Origin: Acidobacteriaceae bacterium
Lineage (GTDB): Bacteria > Acidobacteriota > Terriglobia > Terriglobales > Acidobacteriaceae
DNA length: 64,000 nt
Reading direction: 5' to 3'
Assembly (NCBI GenBank): GCA_025462735.1
Contig: JAOAPC010000022.1
Location: 1 to 64,000 of the forward strand
Both the position numbers and the translations under genes were made by a program. Below, piece by piece: positions 44,017 to 52,374 of this stretch (position 1 is the first letter of the stretch; each line of letters starts with the position of its first letter). The notes beneath the pieces are model-generated. The model ran no database searches and had not been told where the DNA came from. It saw only the letters and a program-made list of their open reading frames with translations.

Positions 44017-45075
44017 TCAACGCGCGCCGTGCCAATGCCGCAAGGAAAATGTCAGCACTCGCGCATATTCGAGCACCGATTGCGGAGCCCCCGCGGGCGA
44101 AATTGGGATGTAAGAGAATGTCAGCACCAGCATCAGCAAAGCGACAACTGCAAGCCAACGCCGCCCGGTTGTGATCTCCGGCCAAATCGGCACCGAAGGA
44201 TGTCGCATACCGCTCAACCTCAACAGCACAGCCCATACCAGCCAGCCAGTCCAGTAAAACAGCGCCAGTGGAATCAGCGCGAGAATGGTCGCCCGCGAAA
44301 TTATTTTGTGAGCTCGCGGAGAAACCGCGAACACGATGTGTCCGCCGTCAAGTTGTCCACCGGGAAGAAGATTCAACGAGGTTGCGAACATTCCTACCCA
44401 CGCGGCAATCGCAACCGGGTGCATATATATCCGATTCAGTGGAACACTCGCGATGCCGCGCCCATGCCCTGCAACAACCAGAAGTTTGCGCACAAGGTGA
44501 AAAATTAGCGGATACCCGAGCTGAATGTCCGGCGGCGCAGCTCCGTATGGCGCAACCCGGGAAAGGCCTAGAGAGAAGATCAGCACGATGAACGCGACTA
44601 CGAATCCGGCAATTGGACCCGCGATTCCTATATCAAAAAGAACAGCGCGCGAACGCAACGGAGATTTAATTCGGATGAATGCGCCGAGCGTCCCGATGAG
44701 CGTAGGAAACGGAATGAAAAACGGCAGCGTTGCCGAAACTTCATAACGGACGCAGAACAGGTAGTGTCCCATCTCGTGCGCCAGCAGAATGAACATCAGG
44801 GTGAGCGAGAAGGGAAGACCCAGCAGTAAATGCGAACCTTGCAGCGCCCACTGCACCGGAAAAATTCCATCGTCGATGGTGAACGGCGGCCGCCCCACTA
44901 AAAAATTCCATTGCAAGCGCGCGCCTACAACCAGCGTGGTGAAAAATGTCAATGCGAGGAGCAGAAGATGCAGCCAATACCTGTGCCTAGGAGGCGGCGC
45001 AAGCGACACATCCGCCCCATCTGGGGCGTAAATTTGGCTGGGAACATAAACTTCGGGGGAATTCTGGGTTGACAT
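44017..45075 (-). CDS. Site-2-protease-like M50 membrane protease
   Basis: Multi-helix intramembrane zinc protease. The catalytic motif HEMGHYLFC lies in an early helix near residue 105, and the second motif LLPGGQLDGGH supplies the third ligand Asp near residue 230. The helices around them (LLLALTFFTTLVVG, IAGPIAGFVVAFIVLIFSLG) match the compact M50 class without a PDZ domain. Substrates of such enzymes are often anti-sigma factors or membrane regulators; none is adjacent. Confidence 0.9.
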   Translation of the reverse strand: MSTQNSPEVYVPSQIYAPDGADVSLAPPPRHRYWLHLLLLALTFFTTLVVGARLQWNFLVGRPPFTIDDGIFPVQWALQGSHLLLGLPFSLTLMFILLAHEMGHYLFCVRYEVSATLPFFIPFPTLIGTLGAFIRIKSPLRSRAVLFDIGIAGPIAGFVVAFIVLIFSLGLSRVAPYGAAPPDIQLGYPLIFHLVRKLLVVAGHGRGIASVPLNRIYMHPVAIAAWVGMFATSLNLLPGGQLDGGHIVFAVSPRAHKIISRATILALIPLALFYWTGWLVWAVLLRLSGMRHPSVPIWPEITTGRRWLAVVALLMLVLTFSYIPISPAGAPQSVLEYARVLTFSLRHWHGAR

Positions 45076-45159
45076 CTTTTACTCAATGGAGAGACCACAG
45101 TTGGTGCGCCGGACATTCTGCGTCCGCCCCTAGCGAACCTGTGCCCGGGACCCTGAACC

Positions 45160-45429
45160 TTATTCTATCGTCTGCAGTTCTTTGCCGGGTTTGAATCGCA
45201 CAGCTTTGCCCGGGGGAATCGAGACCTCGGCTCCAGTTCGCGGGTTGCGCCCGATACCGGTCTTCCGTGGGCGAACGTTGAAGACGCCAAAGCCGCGCAG
45301 TTCAATGCGATCGCCGTGAGCCAGAGAACGTTTCATGCTCTCGAACACGGTTTCAACCGCCATTTCAGCTTTGGTTTTAGTGATACCGGTCCTATTTACC
45401 ACTTCGTTAATGATGTCGAGCTTGATCAC
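45160..45429 (-). CDS. HU/IHF-family DNA-binding protein
   Basis: An 89-residue histone-like protein that bends DNA as a dimer. The family pattern is complete: KLDIINEVVNRTGITKTKAEMAVETV, RIELRGFGVFNVRPRKTGIGRNPRTG (the beta arm) and VRFKPGKEL. The RNPRTG arm is shared by HU and IHF, so the subtype is uncertain. It lies downstream of hfq across a 260-base spacer on the same strand. Confidence 0.95.
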   Translation of the reverse strand: MIKLDIINEVVNRTGITKTKAEMAVETVFESMKRSLAHGDRIELRGFGVFNVRPRKTGIGRNPRTGAEVSIPPGKAVRFKPGKELQTIE

Positions 45430-45540
45430 AGGTGCCTCATCGCGTAGGAGTCTTTGGGGTACCTCAAGTGCCTGATGCTAAGGGACATAAAGAAGATTGT
45501 CAATTGTGGGCTTTGTCCGGCAAGGCGAAAGATCCATTTT

Positions 45541-45692
45541 CAACTGTCAGCCCTCAGTTCCGGATCAGACAGTTCGTGAGTCGGTTGCGCACATCGAAGA
45601 GGGGAAATAAGAAAAAGGAGAAGGGAACTGACTGGAGGTCGGGAAGCAGTGGCAAAGAAACCTTAAGACTGAAACCTTGAAACCTTGAAACC
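45541..45692. repeat. CAGCCCTCAG repeat and short tandem GAAACCTT units
   Basis: A CAACTGTCAGCCCTCAG fragment (family of 32142) is followed at about 45668-45692 by three tandem copies of GAAACCTT just beyond the hfq stop. Confidence 0.5.
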
Positions 45693-46121
45693 TTACTTCC
45701 TTCCTTCGCCTTCCTTATAGATGTATTTGATCGAAGGCTTGTAGATCATCAAGTTGGGTCCACTTGATCGGTTTACCTTGATGCATGCCCGGTCGTACCA
45801 CTCAATGCAGCCGTGAACTTCTTCGCCGTCAGTGAGCACGATCACCATCGAAGTCTTTGACTGCATCTGCTTCTGATAATAGAAATTTTCCGCGTTGGTC
45901 TGGTCCGGGGGCGGAGACTTCCGGGCACCGTTCGACCGTTCCTGTGAGCGCTCTGGACGATCCCGACGCTCTCCACCATTTTGCACCGGATGACTGGGGC
46001 TGGAATGACTGGTGTGGTTCAGCAATGGCCGGATCAGCTTGCGGCTGGCAAATCCATCCTTGTCAACGTGACGTTCACCGGTCACGGCTGGGGTTGTTTC
46101 TTTCACGGCATCACCTGCCAC
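45693..46121 (-). CDS. hfq: RNA chaperone Hfq with long N-terminal extension
   Basis: The C-terminal 65 residues form an Sm-like core (NAENFYYQKQMQSKTSMVIV, then HGCIEWYDRACIKVNRSSGPNLMIYKPSIKYIYK). The Sm1 pattern and the YKPSIKYI pattern of Sm2 (in place of the enterobacterial YKHA) are clear. An approximately 75-residue Ser/Arg/Pro-rich N-terminus is unlike E. coli Hfq, and a later start cannot be excluded. The protein should form hexamers that pair small RNAs with mRNAs. Its position upstream of the HU gene is noted, without a miaA neighbour. Confidence 0.85.
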   Translation of the reverse strand: MAGDAVKETTPAVTGERHVDKDGFASRKLIRPLLNHTSHSSPSHPVQNGGERRDRPERSQERSNGARKSPPPDQTNAENFYYQKQMQSKTSMVIVLTDGEEVHGCIEWYDRACIKVNRSSGPNLMIYKPSIKYIYKEGEGRK

Positions 46122-46311
46122 ACGCTCAAATTGCGGCCCCCCACAACGAAAACGGCGCGCTTGGTGGAAACTAAAGGCGTGAGTTGCTACTTACCCTAGC
46201 ACAGCGACGCAAGAGTGACAATCCCGAGTTCCGCGTACGAAGTGACCAGAGGAATCTGGACTAGGAAACCATCGTTATGTCGAAGGCTTGCCGAGAAATT
46301 AGCACGATCTT

Positions 46312-47988
46312 CTAGGTTTGCAGCACTCCCACTTTGAACTCCGGCACGTCGGGATTCAGGGCCGCCGCTTCGAGCGCCATTGTGATGGCATCTCGCGTGT
46401 CAACCGGATCGATGATCTTATCGATCCAGAGTCTCGCCGCGCCGTAGCGAGGATCGGTCTGCTCGTCGTAGGTGCTCTTCACCGATTCGTAGAGTTCCTT
46501 TTTCTCCGCGTCGCTCAGCTGCTTGCCGCCGCGCTCCAGCTGTCGAATCTTAATCTCGACCAGCGTGCCCGCTGCGGAATCGCCGCTCATAACCGCATAC
46601 CTCGCCGTTGGCCACGCGAATAAAAAGCGCGGATCATAAGCCTTGCCGCACATGGCATAATGTCCCGCGCCAAATGATCCGCCGAGAATGACCGTGATTT
46701 TTGGCACCACAGAATTCGAGACCGCATTCACCATCTTTGCGCCGGCCTTGATAATTCCGCTCCACTCCGCATCCCGGCCCACCATGAATCCGTTCACGTC
46801 GTGCAGGAATACCAGCGGGATTAAATTCTGATTGCAATCCATGATGAAGCGCGCGGCCTTTTCCGCTGACTCGGTATAGATCACTCCTCCAAATTCTGTC
46901 CGTTTCCGCCCCTCGTGATCAGTGGCTTGCGCGTGCAGCTTCTGATTGGCGACGATTCCTACGGCAAAGCCGCCGATGCGTCCGTATCCGCAAACCAGCG
47001 TCTTGCCGTACTCGGCTTTGTATTCGTCGAATTTGCTGGCGTCGGTGATGCGAGCGATTACTTCGCGGATGTCATAAGGGCGCGCTGGCGAGGAATCATA
47101 AATTCCGTAAATTTCTTCCGCAGCCAGCGCTGGTGGCACCGGTTTCTTGCGGTCCCAGGGCGATTGCCTGCGGTATCCCCATTTTTCGATAATTGACCGA
47201 ATCCGTCTTAGGCAGGCTTCATCGTTCGGCTCGTGGAAATCAACCGTCCCACTGATCGCCGAGTGCATCGCCGCTCCGCCCAGTTCTTCGGCAGAAATTT
47301 TCTGCCCAATTGCGGCCTGTACCAGTGCCGGCCCCGCCAGGAAAAGCCCGCTGCCGTCGGTCATCAAAACGTGATCGCACATGACCGGCAAATATCCGCC
47401 CCCCGCCACGCACATGCCCATGATGGCGGCTATCTGGGGAATTCCCATCGCCGACATGACCGCGTTATTTCGGAAGACTCGTCCGAAGTCGTCGGTGTCA
47501 GGAAAAACATCCTCCTGCAGCGGGAGAAATATGCCCGAAGAATCGACCAGGTAAATGACCGGAATCCGGTTATCGATGGCGATGTTTTGCGCGCGAATGA
47601 CTTTCTTGGAAGTCATGGGAAAGAACGCGCCGGCTTTCACCGTGGCGTCATTCGCAATGATCATCACCATGCGACTTTCAATCCTCGCCAAACCGGTGAT
47701 CACGCCGGCCGCCGGCGCCCCGCCCCATTCTTCGTACATTCGGTACGCCGCAAACAGGCCGATCTCGAAAAAGCTGCCCGGATCCACCAGCTTGTGAATC
47801 CGCTCGCGCGCGGTTAAGCGCCCTTTCGAATGTTGGTTCTCAATCGCCTTTTGCCCGCCGCCCTCGCAAATCTGCTCCTCTTCATTGCGAATGCCAGAGA
47901 CCAGGTCGGCGAGGAAGCGCATGTTGGCCTCGAAGCGCGCCGAAGTGGGATCAACCTTGGTGGTAAGGATAGAGGTTTCCGAAGCCAT
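46312..47988 (-). CDS. Acyl-CoA carboxylase carboxyltransferase subunit
   Basis: The 558-residue protein is a full-length biotin-dependent carboxyltransferase beta subunit (propionyl-, methylcrotonyl- or geranyl-CoA type). Motifs: GRLTARERIHKLVDPGSFFE at the start, MGMCVAGGGYLPVMCDHVLM, and the second oxyanion region GSFGAGHYAMCGKAYDPRF with AVMSGDSAAGTL. The last run and PLVFLHDVNGFMVG resemble methylcrotonyl-CoA carboxylase most closely. No biotin carboxylase or biotin carrier gene is in the window, so the complex must be completed elsewhere. Confidence 0.9.
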   Translation of the reverse strand: MASETSILTTKVDPTSARFEANMRFLADLVSGIRNEEEQICEGGGQKAIENQHSKGRLTARERIHKLVDPGSFFEIGLFAAYRMYEEWGGAPAAGVITGLARIESRMVMIIANDATVKAGAFFPMTSKKVIRAQNIAIDNRIPVIYLVDSSGIFLPLQEDVFPDTDDFGRVFRNNAVMSAMGIPQIAAIMGMCVAGGGYLPVMCDHVLMTDGSGLFLAGPALVQAAIGQKISAEELGGAAMHSAISGTVDFHEPNDEACLRRIRSIIEKWGYRRQSPWDRKKPVPPALAAEEIYGIYDSSPARPYDIREVIARITDASKFDEYKAEYGKTLVCGYGRIGGFAVGIVANQKLHAQATDHEGRKRTEFGGVIYTESAEKAARFIMDCNQNLIPLVFLHDVNGFMVGRDAEWSGIIKAGAKMVNAVSNSVVPKITVILGGSFGAGHYAMCGKAYDPRFLFAWPTARYAVMSGDSAAGTLVEIKIRQLERGGKQLSDAEKKELYESVKSTYDEQTDPRYGAARLWIDKIIDPVDTRDAITMALEAAALNPDVPEFKVGVLQT

Positions 47989-48060
47989 GTTTCGCGATTG
48001 CTACGTTAAACCAGCGGGGCAGAAAGGCGCAAACTTGACGACAACCTTTCCGAGAATCGT

Positions 48061-48208
48061 GGGGTGCCGCCCTTCTCGCCTTCGTCGCGAGAAGTGGGAG
48101 TGAAAGTCTGCGGCTCGCGGCGCCGTTTCGTTCGAGCATCTTGCGCAACCGTGGAAGAGCGGCGCTTTAGCGCCGCGTCAGGCGTTCAAGACAGATGGGC
48201 TTTAGCCC
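48061..48208. repeat. Cluster of three palindromic interspersed repeats
   Basis: GGGGTGCCGCCCTTCTCGCC with its inverted half GCGAGAAGTGGG (48061-48098), GCGGCGCTTTAGCGCCGC (48159-48176) and GGGCTTTAGCCC (48197-48208) sit side by side upstream of the carboxyltransferase gene and downstream of msrB. They match families at 32191/32461 and 21794. Confidence 0.65.
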
Positions 48209-48218
48209 CTGCGAAAAT

Positions 48219-48623
48219 CTACTTCTTCTCTTCTGGCTTCAACTCCAGCGCGGCGGAGTTCATGCAATAGCGCAGGCCTGTAGGACGAGGCCCGTCCGGA
48301 AACACATGCCCCAAATGAGCCTCGCAGCGCGAGCACCGAACCTCAGTGCGCCGCATGCCGTGCGATACATCGGTCTTCTCTTCGACGGCCCCTTCAGTCG
48401 CTGGCTTATAGAAGCTGGGCCAGCCGGTGCCGGAGTCGAATTTCGTCTCCGAGCTGAACAGTGGCTGTCCGCAGCACACGCAGGTATACGTCCCCGGGTC
48501 TTTGGTCTTGTTGTATTTTCCGGTGAACGCCGGCTCGGTTCCGCCCTTGCGCGTTACCTGATACTGCTCGGGCGATAGTTCTTTCTGCCACTCGGATTCG
48601 GGCTTAGCAATTTTGTCAGTCAT
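48219..48623 (-). CDS. msrB: Peptide-methionine (R)-S-oxide reductase
   Basis: MsrB repairs methionine-R-sulfoxide with thioredoxin. The structural zinc CxxC pairs are CVCCGQPLF (the CCGQ pair) and [11 protein letters not shown]. The substrate strand is [13 protein letters not shown] and the catalytic Cys is in [13 protein letters not shown]. No signal peptide is present, so it is cytosolic, with thioredoxin encoded 1.3 kb away. Length 134 is usual. The promoter region is repeat-rich. Confidence 0.95.
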   Translation of the reverse strand: MTDKIAKPESEWQKELSPEQYQVTRKGGTEPAFTGKYNKTKDPGTYTCVCCGQPLFSSETKFDSGTGWPSFYKPATEGAVEEKTDVSHGMRRTEVRCSRCEAHLGHVFPDGPRPTGLRYCMNSAALELKPEEKK

Positions 48624-48627
48624 AGGT

Positions 48628-48752
48628 CAGCTCTTGGCTATTAGCCTTTAGCTCTCAGAATTTTAATGGATTTACAAAGAATAGATGCGCCGCCGAAGCC
48701 GAAGTGGCAAGTGATCTCGCTAGAAGCTAAGAGCTAACAGCTTAAGAGCTGG
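48628..48752. repeat. AGCTCTTGGCTATTAGC / GCTAAGAGCTAAC repeats upstream of msrB and lexA
   Basis: Two copies in opposite directions (48628-48660 and 48723-48752) lie in the spacer between divergent msrB and lexA. They belong to the family at 17764. Confidence 0.55.
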
Positions 48753-48762
48753 TTTCTCTCTC

Positions 48763-48790
48763 TTGACTTCGCTTTATATTCGCCTACAAT
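48763..48790 (+). promoter_or_regulatory. lexA promoter
   Basis: TTGACT (48763-48768), a 16-base spacer, then TACAAT (48785-48790). The expected start is at or next to the lexA ATG at 48797. No clear LexA dyad overlaps the boxes by eye. Confidence 0.65.
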
Positions 48791-48796
48791 GCAGGC

Positions 48797-49417
48797 ATGG
48801 CAATCACTAAACGTCAGCGAGAGGTGTACGACTTTATCGCGGAGTTCGTGCAGCGCAATCAGTACTCGCCTTCGTTCGAGGAAATCGGCGACGGCTTAGG
48901 ACTGAGTTCGCTCGCCACCGTGCACAAACATATTTCAAACCTGGAAAAAAAGGGTCTGCTCAACCGCGACTACAACCGCAGCCGATCGATCGATTTGCTT
49001 CCTCCTAAAGGCCGCCTGAAGCTGGCCATGTCGGTGAATACCGGAATGGTGTTACCGCTGCTCGGGCGAATCGCCGCTGGCCAGCCGATTGAAGCCATCG
49101 AACGCCCGGAGACCATTTCACTCGCAGATTTTGTCCGCTCAAAAGAAGCTTTTGTCCTCGAGGTCAGCGGCAACTCCATGGAGGACGAGGCAATCCTCGA
49201 TGGCGACTACGTTCTGGTGGAGAAAACTAAGATCGCGCACAACGGCGACATTGTGGTCGCGCTGGTTGGTGGTACTGACGCCACCCTTAAGCGCTTCTAT
49301 CGCGAGGGAGACAAAATTCGTCTGCAGCCCTCGAATGCGAAGATGAAGGCGATCATCGTCCCCGCTGCGGACGTACAGATTCAGGGCCGGGTCATCGGTG
49401 TGCTCCGGAAGTACTAA
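48797..49417 (+). CDS. lexA: LexA repressor
   Basis: LexA controls the SOS response. The N-terminal winged helix (TKRQREVYDFIAEFVQRNQ, SSLATVHKHISNLEKKG) is followed by the autocleavage region GRIAAGQPI with the Ala94-Gly95 scissile bond. The nucleophile is Ser127 in SGNSM, and the general base is Lys165 in ATLKRF. The length of 206 is normal. The promoter places the transcript start on the ATG itself, so the mRNA appears leaderless, and only a weak AGG precedes the ATG. It is divergent from msrB. Confidence 0.96.
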   Translation: MAITKRQREVYDFIAEFVQRNQYSPSFEEIGDGLGLSSLATVHKHISNLEKKGLLNRDYNRSRSIDLLPPKGRLKLAMSVNTGMVLPLLGRIAAGQPIEAIERPETISLADFVRSKEAFVLEVSGNSMEDEAILDGDYVLVEKTKIAHNGDIVVALVGGTDATLKRFYREGDKIRLQPSNAKMKAIIVPAADVQIQGRVIGVLRKY

Positions 49418-49506
49418 TTTTTCAGATTGTCATTCCGAATCGCGTCCGCGATCGAGAAAGTACTAATTGTTCAATCTGTCGTTCCGAATCGCTTCAGCGA
49501 TGAGGA
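49409..49506. repeat. 49-base tandem duplication across the lexA stop
   Basis: The run from AAGTACTAA (last codons and stop of lexA) through TCATTCCGAATCGCG recurs 49 bases later as AAGTACTAATTGTTCAATC and CGTTCCGAATCGC. It ends in GAGGAATCTGC, the known end of the TCATTCCGA repeat type. The copies have diverged at several positions. Confidence 0.7.
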
Positions 49507-49545
49507 ATCTGCTTTTCCCGTGGATTAGAAAACATCTGCAAAAAT

Positions 49546-49573
49546 AAAGCCCGGGATTCTATCCCGGGCTTTT
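49546..49573. terminator. Bidirectional terminator between lexA and trxA
   Basis: A 9-bp perfect stem GCCCGGGAT/ATCCCGGGC with a 3-base loop has AAA before and TTTT after, so it can end both convergent transcripts. Confidence 0.85.
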
Positions 49574-49593
49574 GGTCTCGTACTAAACAGCTT

Positions 49594-49941
49594 TTAGACA
49601 GTCTTGACTTCGATGATGTGCTTTTCCAGCCGCTTCTGAATCTGGTCTTTCGGAACGTAGCCGACAATCTGCTCCTGGACCTGGCCGCCCTTAAACAGCA
49701 GCAGCGTAGGAATCCCGCGCACGTTGTACCGCATGGGAGTAGCGTTGTTCCGGTCCACGTCCATTTTGCCGATCTTCAATTTGCCTTCATATTCCTTCGC
49801 GAGTTCGTCCACGATGGGAGCAATGGCGCGGCACGGTCCGCACCAGGCCGCCCAGAAATCCACCAACACCGGAGTCTCCGACTTCAGCACATCCTGATCG
49901 AAGTTCGCGTCCGTTACCTCAAAGATGCCGTTTGCCGCCAT
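49594..49941 (-). CDS. trxA: Thioredoxin
   Basis: A standard 115-residue thioredoxin. The strand [15 protein letters not shown] carries the active-site WCGPC. The cis-proline is in RGIPTLLLF, and the late Gly in [17 protein letters not shown] site lies 9 bases before the ATG. It reduces cytosolic disulfides and could recharge the MsrB encoded nearby. Confidence 0.97.
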   Translation of the reverse strand: MAANGIFEVTDANFDQDVLKSETPVLVDFWAAWCGPCRAIAPIVDELAKEYEGKLKIGKMDVDRNNATPMRYNVRGIPTLLLFKGGQVQEQIVGYVPKDQIQKRLEKHIIEVKTV

Positions 49942-50090
49942 TGTTCGTATTCCTCCAACGTTTAGTGCACTATCGATATCGTAACACTAGATATTGGATG
50001 CTACAGGCCCGAGAAGGTCGCAACGACGCTGACACGGCCAGCACTGGCTTGCCGCGGCGTTTTTGCGTTGCACAGGAATTGACGGCCAAT

Positions 50091-50122
50091 AAAAAAGCGC
50101 CCTGAACATTGTTCAGGGCGCC
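50091..50122 (-). terminator. Terminator after the sigma/anti-sigma genes
   Basis: A stem of eleven to twelve pairs (GCGCCCTGAACA with TGTTCAGGGCGC, almost no loop) is followed on the minus strand by TTTTTT. It is 126 bases past the stop of the gene at 50248. Confidence 0.75.
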
Positions 50123-50247
50123 TCGGCAGCCCTCCCCCAGAACTGCCTCGAACGAATTGGATAGTAGAGGAGGTAAGAACAAGTGTAAATGTCACTTCAG
50201 TAACTGAGGCGCGATCGAGACAGTAACTCGGCCGTGTTCCGGATGGG

Positions 50248-51273
50248 CTACTTCAGTTGCCAGCTCTGGCCACCGTCGGACGTGCTCCAGACTTCGCCAT
50301 CAGCCGTGCTGACCACCCCATTCTGCGCGTCCGAAAATTCGATGTGGGCAATGTCGCCGGTGAAAACCGGCTCAGCCTTGGTCCAACTCCGGCCAGAGTC
50401 TGCAGAATGATACAGCGTTCCGGCCGCGCCGCCGGCCCACACGTCGTCTCCGATTGAGCTAATCGCATGGAACGGAATGCCCCCCGCCACAGGCACAATC
50501 TGCCATGTTTTGCCGGAGTCGAACGACCGCTGGACTTGGCCATCTGCAGATAGGCTCCATGATGATGGTGAAGTTGACGAGGAAGACAAGGACAATGAGG
50601 ACGAAGCTTTGGAAACGGCTGCTCCGACCGCGTTACTACCCCGGGCGGCTACGGCTTCGTCAGCGGGGGCGGTCGTCGTAGGAGTCGCTGCAGCTTGCTC
50701 CGACTGCTTGGTTTCGTTGGCCGAAGACGGGGCGCCGAAATGCACTTGTCCGGACTGGTCAAACTGCATGCTGGCGTACGGCTTGGCGGTCATATGTTTG
50801 GCCTGAGGGCGGACCTTCGCGGCAGCCTCTATCGCCGGAGCCTCGGCAATTTGACCGACTTCCGGCGGGGTCTTCAGCTCCGCAACCTGCTGCGGTGCAT
50901 TGTCCTTCGCTGGTAAGGCGCTGCTCCGCAGGTGCTGAGTGAATATCCCCCGGTTCGTCACCAAAACACTTCCCACGATGACAACTGAAGCCGCCAGCGT
51001 GGCCCAGCGTAGCGCTAGTCGCGGCTGTCTCCAACGCGAGGACGATGCTGCCGAAGACGGTGCCAGAACCCCCTGCGCCTCGGATGTATCCGGCATCGCC
51101 AAATACAGCACCTCGCGGCAATCCGTGCACGCCGAGAGGTGGTTGAGCATGCCGTCGCGGTCCCGTCCAGAAAGGCTGTTTTCAGCAAACGCCGCCAGCA
51201 GCTCAGGATCGGGGTGCGTCCCGGCGGCCTGTGCTTTCAGGCGCCCAGAAACGAGTTTTTTGACGGCATCCAT
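50248..51273 (-). CDS. Zinc-finger anti-sigma-like protein with Ycf48-like C-terminus
   Basis: I start it at ATG 51273 (MDAVKKLVSG), 7 bases after the sigma gene stop. An N-terminal cytoplasmic domain has LLAAFAENSL and the HxxxCxxC motif HLSACTDCREVL, the anti-sigma zinc finger. A single membrane helix follows (ATLAASVVIVGSVLV). A Ser/Ala-rich linker leads to a C-terminal periplasmic part with Ycf48/BNR-like repeats (SFDSGKTWQIV, SADSGRSWTKA, TSDGGQSWQL). The sensor half thus differs from ordinary anti-sigma factors. It should hold the sigma factor at the membrane until a signal. Confidence 0.82.
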   Translation of the reverse strand: MDAVKKLVSGRLKAQAAGTHPDPELLAAFAENSLSGRDRDGMLNHLSACTDCREVLYLAMPDTSEAQGVLAPSSAASSSRWRQPRLALRWATLAASVVIVGSVLVTNRGIFTQHLRSSALPAKDNAPQQVAELKTPPEVGQIAEAPAIEAAAKVRPQAKHMTAKPYASMQFDQSGQVHFGAPSSANETKQSEQAAATPTTTAPADEAVAARGSNAVGAAVSKASSSLSLSSSSTSPSSWSLSADGQVQRSFDSGKTWQIVPVAGGIPFHAISSIGDDVWAGGAAGTLYHSADSGRSWTKAEPVFTGDIAHIEFSDAQNGVVSTADGEVWSTSDGGQSWQLK

Positions 51274-51280
51274 TTCTGGC

Positions 51281-52261
51281 CTATGTGCCCCTCTCGTCGG
51301 CTTTCGCCCCTGTATTCGAGAACGCCACCGGGGCCGAATCTTGCGACAAACTTGCACGAATATCCACGCTCAGATCGCGGGCATCTGTCGTGAGTGCCTC
51401 TTCCGCCTCTCTCCGGCTCATCCCCATCCCTATCAGAGACTTCAGAATCTGCTTTCTGACACTTTTTGTCAGTTTCTCAACCTTGCGGCTGATCGTCGAT
51501 TCGTGCACCGAAAGCGAGCGCGCAATCTGGGCCAGCGTGCGTTCATCCAGAAAATACGACGCCAGGACGAAGCGGTCTTCGGCAGCGAGCGAGCGCAGCG
51601 CTCGATCCACGGCGACCTCAAGCCGCTCGTCGACCGCGGCGATTGCCGCGGCCGTGGCAGCAGGGAACTGTGTGCCCTCTTCGCACTCCTGGTCCAGACT
51701 CACCAGCCGCCGCTGCTTACGGTAATGGTTAATGTATTCCTGGGCCAACACCGTCCGCAGCCAGCCACCGAGCGACCCGCGGCCGCCATAAGACCAGAGT
51801 TTTGACCGGCGCTGTCCTTCGCGGGTTTGCGTTCCATAGAGTTCGGCGTAAACCGAATTCGCCAGCTCTCTCCCGGCAGCATCGTCTCGCGTAATCTGGC
51901 GGCCGGCGTCATAGAGCTTTTCGCGGAACCGCATCATAAACACCTGCCAGGCACGCTCATTTCCCGCAGCGCAGGCCCGCGCCAGCGCCAGATCTTCCAC
52001 GTGCAATCGGCTGAAAAATTCCTGTCTTTCCCGGCTCCACGACGATGAAGACGGTGATGAAGAAGATGACGAGGTTAAGGATGACGGCGAGTTTACAGAT
52101 ACAGATACAGACAGGCCTTTCCGGGCTACGTCATCCAGGATTGCCGCGAACTCGCCTGCCGTGATGCCGAACTCTTCCGCACGACTCTTGCGATAGAGCT
52201 CCAGCACGGCAGGGTTCGATTCCGTTGCTGCTTCAGGATGACCTGAATTTCTTGCGGGCAT
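51281..52261 (-). CDS. ECF-like sigma factor with Ser-rich insert
   Basis: The 326-residue protein has an unusual 90-residue N-terminus with a Ser tract (about fifteen Ser near residue 65). A sigma-2 region follows (RACAAGNERAWQVFMMRFREK). Then a sigma-4 region DRFVLASYFLDERTLAQIARSLSVHESTISRKVEKL carries the helix-turn-helix. A C-terminal extension of 60 residues includes GMSRREAEEALTTDARDLSV. It is longer than normal ECF factors (about 180-200). The anti-sigma gene follows 7 bases downstream. Confidence 0.85.
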   Translation of the reverse strand: MPARNSGHPEAATESNPAVLELYRKSRAEEFGITAGEFAAILDDVARKGLSVSVSVNSPSSLTSSSSSSPSSSSWSRERQEFFSRLHVEDLALARACAAGNERAWQVFMMRFREKLYDAGRQITRDDAAGRELANSVYAELYGTQTREGQRRSKLWSYGGRGSLGGWLRTVLAQEYINHYRKQRRLVSLDQECEEGTQFPAATAAAIAAVDERLEVAVDRALRSLAAEDRFVLASYFLDERTLAQIARSLSVHESTISRKVEKLTKSVRKQILKSLIGMGMSRREAEEALTTDARDLSVDIRASLSQDSAPVAFSNTGAKADERGT

Positions 52262-52374
52262 GCTTTTTGAATGCTACCAATTATTAGACGCGGGAATCTG
52301 GATTTGTGGCGTTGGTGGGCGTCCGGATTACAAATGCTACTATGCTGCCGACATCAATGTCCCACGGGAGAAGC

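Noticed and set aside
47233-47817. 194-aa plus-strand frame over the carboxyltransferase gene
   Set aside because: Antisense shadow with no motif.
49409-49570. Attenuator or riboswitch after lexA
   Set aside because: The hairpin is a plain bidirectional terminator, and the rest is explained by interspersed repeats.
50939-51805. 288-aa plus-strand frame over the sigma and anti-sigma genes
   Set aside because: Fully antisense to two genes with clear domains; no start signal or motif.
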